52,278 nucleotides of DNA from Thermoplasmata archaeon (GTDB lineage Archaea; Thermoplasmatota; Thermoplasmata; Lutacidiplasmatales; UBA184). The stretch is taken from NCBI GenBank assembly GCA_021791335.1, contig JAJYWS010000027.1, positions 1-52,278 of the forward strand, written 5' to 3'. The stretch's first letter is position 1, and each line of letters starts with the position of its first letter. The translations under genes and the position numbers were made by a program. Shown piece by piece: positions 50,303-52,278 of the stretch. Below the pieces are notes generated by a model. The model was not told the origin of the DNA, ran no database searches, and worked only from the letters and a program-made list of their open reading frames with translations.

Positions 50303-50369
50303 GCCGGATCATCGCCCGCAGGCTCATGGCCTTGCCCGGCGGCCGGGCGGACGCCCGGCCCGAGCAACC

Positions 50370-50379
50370 CCATATATCC
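50370..50379. promoter_or_regulatory. TATA-like box between TraB and the 99-aa gene
   Basis: CCATATATCC is centred 26 nt before ATG 50401. It is nearly symmetric, so it may also drive the TraB gene with a longer leader. Confidence 0.55.
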
Positions 50380-50400
50380 GTCCCCGCTTCCTCTTCGTCG

Positions 50401-50700
50401 ATGGCGTGGACCCTGTTCGAGGTGCCCCAGAGCCGACGCACCGAACTCGATGAACTCCTGAAGGACGACCAGATCTCCCGGCAGAGCCACAAGCTGAGGG
50501 ACGCGGCGACGTTCGGACGGCCCTCCGGATCGCTCCTGGTCCTGATCGAAGGCGCCCCGGAAGCGGTGACCCTGGCCGAGCAGCGGCTCCAGACGGTCGG
50601 CACCGTGCTGCCGAAGCCCGACGCCGAGCGGGTCTACCGGGCCCTCCGGGACGAGGACGAATCCGCCTCGGCCGGCATGGGCCTCTTCTTCACCGAGTAG
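50401..50700 (+). CDS. Small conserved-looking protein of unknown function
   Basis: 99 aa. The leaderless spacing fixes ATG 50401 (MAWTLFEVPQSRR), 25 codons inside the ORF-track start. It has a predicted helix rich in charges (ELDELLKDDQISRQSHKLRDA), a strand SLLVLIEGAP, then a helix EAVTLAEQRLQTVG, consistent with a small ferredoxin-like alpha/beta fold, and a short acidic stretch before GMGLFFTE. There are no cysteines or membrane segments. I recognise no family. It ends 12 nt from the convergent GPN GTPase gene. Confidence 0.72.
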   Translation: MAWTLFEVPQSRRTELDELLKDDQISRQSHKLRDAATFGRPSGSLLVLIEGAPEAVTLAEQRLQTVGTVLPKPDAERVYRALRDEDESASAGMGLFFTE

Positions 50701-50712
50701 GGCGCGGCCCGT

Positions 50713-51510
50713 TCAACTGTCGGTCGGGCCCTGGCCGGGCTCGGGATCGTCGCCGCCGGCGAGGATCCGCTGGACCGTCCGGTAGAACTGGTCGAGCCCC
50801 GACGGCTCCCGCGCCGAGACCGGCGTGAGGTCGAGGAGCGGCCCCATCGATTCGAGGGCACGGAAGAGTTCGGTCGAGAGCTGGACATCGGGGGTGGGCG
50901 CGTCGTCCCGGATGCGGTCGTAGAGCCGCCCGGGATCCTCGGCCCATCCGAGGAGCTCCCCCCGCTGCTCGGCGGTCAGGACATCCGACTTCGAGAGCAC
51001 GAGCGCCATCGGCAGCCGGAAGCGGAACTCGACGGTCGCGCTCAGCATGACCAGCGAGACGAAGCCGGCCGGGCTGCGGGCGAGCGCCGGGTCGACCAGG
51101 AAGGCGATCATCGCCCGATCGGTCCCGAGCGCCTCGACGATCGCCTTGGAGGCCTCCCGGAACGCGAACAGCTCGATCTGGCCCGGCGTGTCGAGCAGGA
51201 CGAAGTCCGAGCGGTACTCCTGGAGCGCCTGCTTGACCTCGAAGATCTTGAGGGCGATCATGTCGGCCGCGGCGACCTGGGCGCCGTTGGGGCCCAGGCC
51301 GTACTCGCTCATGATCTCCGGGAGCCGCACCCAGTCCCGGATGTCCACGTCCGGCTCGTAGTCGGCCGCTTCGTTGCCGGGGTCCAGGTTCACCACCGTC
51401 GCGTCGTACCCGGCCGAGGTCAGCCAGTCGCGGTACGCCTGGACGAAGGTCGTCTTGCCGGCGCCGGCGGTACCGGTGATGTAGATGTACCCCGGCTCTT
51501 CGCTCGCCAT
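50713..51510 (-). CDS. GPN-loop GTPase
   Basis: 265-aa GTPase of the GPN family, whose eukaryotic members assemble RNA polymerase II; the archaeal role is less clear. Visible: Walker A GTAGAGKTTF, the diagnostic Gly-Pro-Asn loop in YGLGPNGAQ, LLDTPGQIELF (G3), and SKSD (G4). It follows SRP19 with no gap: the TAG stop is followed at once by ATG. Thus S8e, SRP19 and the GTPase are one operon. Confidence 0.93.
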   Translation of the reverse strand: MASEEPGYIYITGTAGAGKTTFVQAYRDWLTSAGYDATVVNLDPGNEAADYEPDVDIRDWVRLPEIMSEYGLGPNGAQVAAADMIALKIFEVKQALQEYRSDFVLLDTPGQIELFAFREASKAIVEALGTDRAMIAFLVDPALARSPAGFVSLVMLSATVEFRFRLPMALVLSKSDVLTAEQRGELLGWAEDPGRLYDRIRDDAPTPDVQLSTELFRALESMGPLLDLTPVSAREPSGLDQFYRTVQRILAGGDDPEPGQGPTDS

Positions 51511-51810
51511 CTACGACTTCCCCGGGGCGCCCCGGCCGCGCCGGATCTCCTCGGCAAGCGCCCGGAGGAGCTGGGTCTTGGGCATCGAGGCGGGCTTCTG
51601 GATCTTGATCCGGCCGGGGGCATCGAAGCCCGCCCGGGGGTACTGCTTGGCCGGTTCGTCGGTGGCGGTCCAGCCGAGCCGGCGGGCCGCGGCCCCGATC
51701 TCCTCGCGGTTCGCGTTCTCCAGCGCGAGCCGCGCGGGGACCCGACGCCCGCCCTGCCGACTGGCACTGCGGTCAAGGTACGTCGGGTAGACGTACAGGT
51801 GATCGGGCAT
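51511..51810 (-). CDS. srp19: Signal recognition particle protein SRP19
   Basis: 99-aa RNA-binding protein that primes 7S RNA for SRP54. The conserved start YVYPTYLDRSASRQGGRRVP, the central IGAAARRLGW, and the basic KIQKPASMPKTQLLRALAEEI match archaeal SRP19. It lies 13 nt after rps8e and directly before the GPN GTPase gene. Confidence 0.94.
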   Translation of the reverse strand: MPDHLYVYPTYLDRSASRQGGRRVPARLALENANREEIGAAARRLGWTATDEPAKQYPRAGFDAPGRIKIQKPASMPKTQLLRALAEEIRRGRGAPGKS

Positions 51811-51823
51811 ACCGAGGGCCGCG

Positions 51824-52216
51824 CTAAGCGGAGGGGCGCTCGACCCGGATCCCGTTCAGGATCCCGTGCTGGCCCGGGCGGCTGCGGACCTCGACCAGTC
51901 CGACATCGGTTTCGACCAAGGCCCCCTTGGTGATGATGTTCCGCTGGACGTAGTTCGGGTTGGCGGGATTCTCCCGAACCGTCAGGAGCTTGGCGGGGCG
52001 CATGGCCTTGGTGGCCGGGTCGTAGACGTTGATCGCGGTGGTGAGCATGATCCGAAGCTTCTGGTTGCCGCCCCGGGAACGCACCTTCTTGACTTCCGTG
52101 GCTCCGACGGTCGCGAACTGGATTTCCGGGGCAATCTCGGACCGCCGCTTCTTGCGGATAGGCCGCAGCCGGCCGCCGGTGCGCTTGCGTCGGGAACGTC
52201 CTTGCCAGATACCCAT
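51824..52216 (-). CDS. rps8e: 30S ribosomal protein S8e
   Basis: 130-aa archaeal/eukaryotic ribosomal protein. MGIWQGRSRRKRTGGRLRPIRKKRR is the start of the family, followed by VRSRGGNQKLR, NVYDPATK and the C-terminal RPGQHGILNGI. It is first in the S8e-SRP19-GPN operon, with a TATA-like box and about 11 nt of leader. Confidence 0.96.
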   Translation of the reverse strand: MGIWQGRSRRKRTGGRLRPIRKKRRSEIAPEIQFATVGATEVKKVRSRGGNQKLRIMLTTAINVYDPATKAMRPAKLLTVRENPANPNYVQRNIITKGALVETDVGLVEVRSRPGQHGILNGIRVERPSA

Positions 52217-52247
52217 GATCGTAGGAGGGGCCCTCCGAGATGGGGGG

Positions 52248-52258
52248 TCTATATGAGG
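52248..52258 (-). promoter_or_regulatory. TATA box of the rps8e operon
   Basis: CCTCATATAGA on minus, centred about 37 nt before ATG 52216, close to the right edge of the window. Confidence 0.5.
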
Positions 52259-52278
52259 TTTCGCGCGCCCGCAGCCCC

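Noticed and set aside
1-52278. tRNA, rRNA, CRISPR arrays, IS elements, attachment sites, replication origin
   Set aside because: I looked through the intergenic gaps on both strands and saw no cloverleaf-like segment, spaced direct repeats, transposase, or origin-type repeats; the gaps are too short to hold most of these.

Overview
The window is a stretch of archaeal chromosome, most likely from a very GC-rich euryarchaeon close to Thermoplasmatota. GC looks to be about 70% by eye; I did not compute it. The archaeal assignment rests on the gene content: proteasome alpha, SBDS, exosome Rrp4/Rrp41/Rrp42, L37Ae, RNA polymerase subunit Rpo12, RadB, S8e, SRP19, a GPN-loop GTPase, aEF-2, S12/S7, family-B DNA polymerase, a type-4 uracil-DNA glycosylase, archaeal GlyRS, Trm1 and a UPF0200 kinase. 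RadB points to Euryarchaeota. The narrower placement is inference. I see no rRNA, tRNA, CRISPR array, insertion sequence or phage gene. No stretch longer than about 150 bases lacks a gene, so this is compact core chromosome rather than an island.

Layout. 1-5.1 kb: a FecCD/BtuCD-type metal-chelate importer (binding protein, permease, ATPase with an extra C-terminal domain), then two winged-helix regulators. 4.9-7.8 kb: larE-uvrB (minus). 7.9-13.8 kb: an Lhr-type helicase, trm1, a THEP1 NTPase, a HemK-like methyltransferase and purQ. 13.9-18.7 kb: moeA and a PfkB kinase (minus), then an amidohydrolase coupled to glyS (plus). 18.8-24.6 kb: a coiled-coil protein with a UPF0200 kinase, an HTH regulator coupled to a TraB-like protein, a metallophosphoesterase and a DUF255 thioredoxin-fold protein. 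24.7-29.1 kb: the proteasome/exosome superoperon psmA-SBDS-rrp4-rrp41-rrp42-rpl37ae-rpo12. 29.1-33.8 kb: radB, ogt and the S12-S7-EF-2 operon (minus). 33.8-41.5 kb: udg-polB, a DMT transporter, purM, pyrC, and dedA with a small partner. 41.5-48.6 kb: a flippase, the two-subunit 2-oxoacid:ferredoxin oxidoreductase, moaD-moaE and an ADP-forming acyl-CoA synthetase. 48.7-52.2 kb: an Mrp ATPase, a TraB protein, a small unknown, and S8e-SRP19-GPN GTPase.

Expression signals are consistent. Many genes have an AT-rich TATA-like box centred about 24-28 nt before the start codon, which implies leaderless mRNAs; I used this to choose several starts. Genes within operons are commonly joined by four-base ATGA or GTGA stop/start overlaps (twelve NTGA junctions in all), and most convergent pairs overlap at their 3' ends. 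The points most worth following up are: a likely CTG start for trm1 in a CTGA overlap; a TraB-like protein that has lost the family's conserved acidic and histidine residues and is coupled to a regulator; a perfect 20-bp palindrome centred on the psmA TATA box; an Asp-to-His change in the EF-2 P-loop; a three-cysteine LarE coupled to uvrB; and udg coupled to the replicative-type polymerase.
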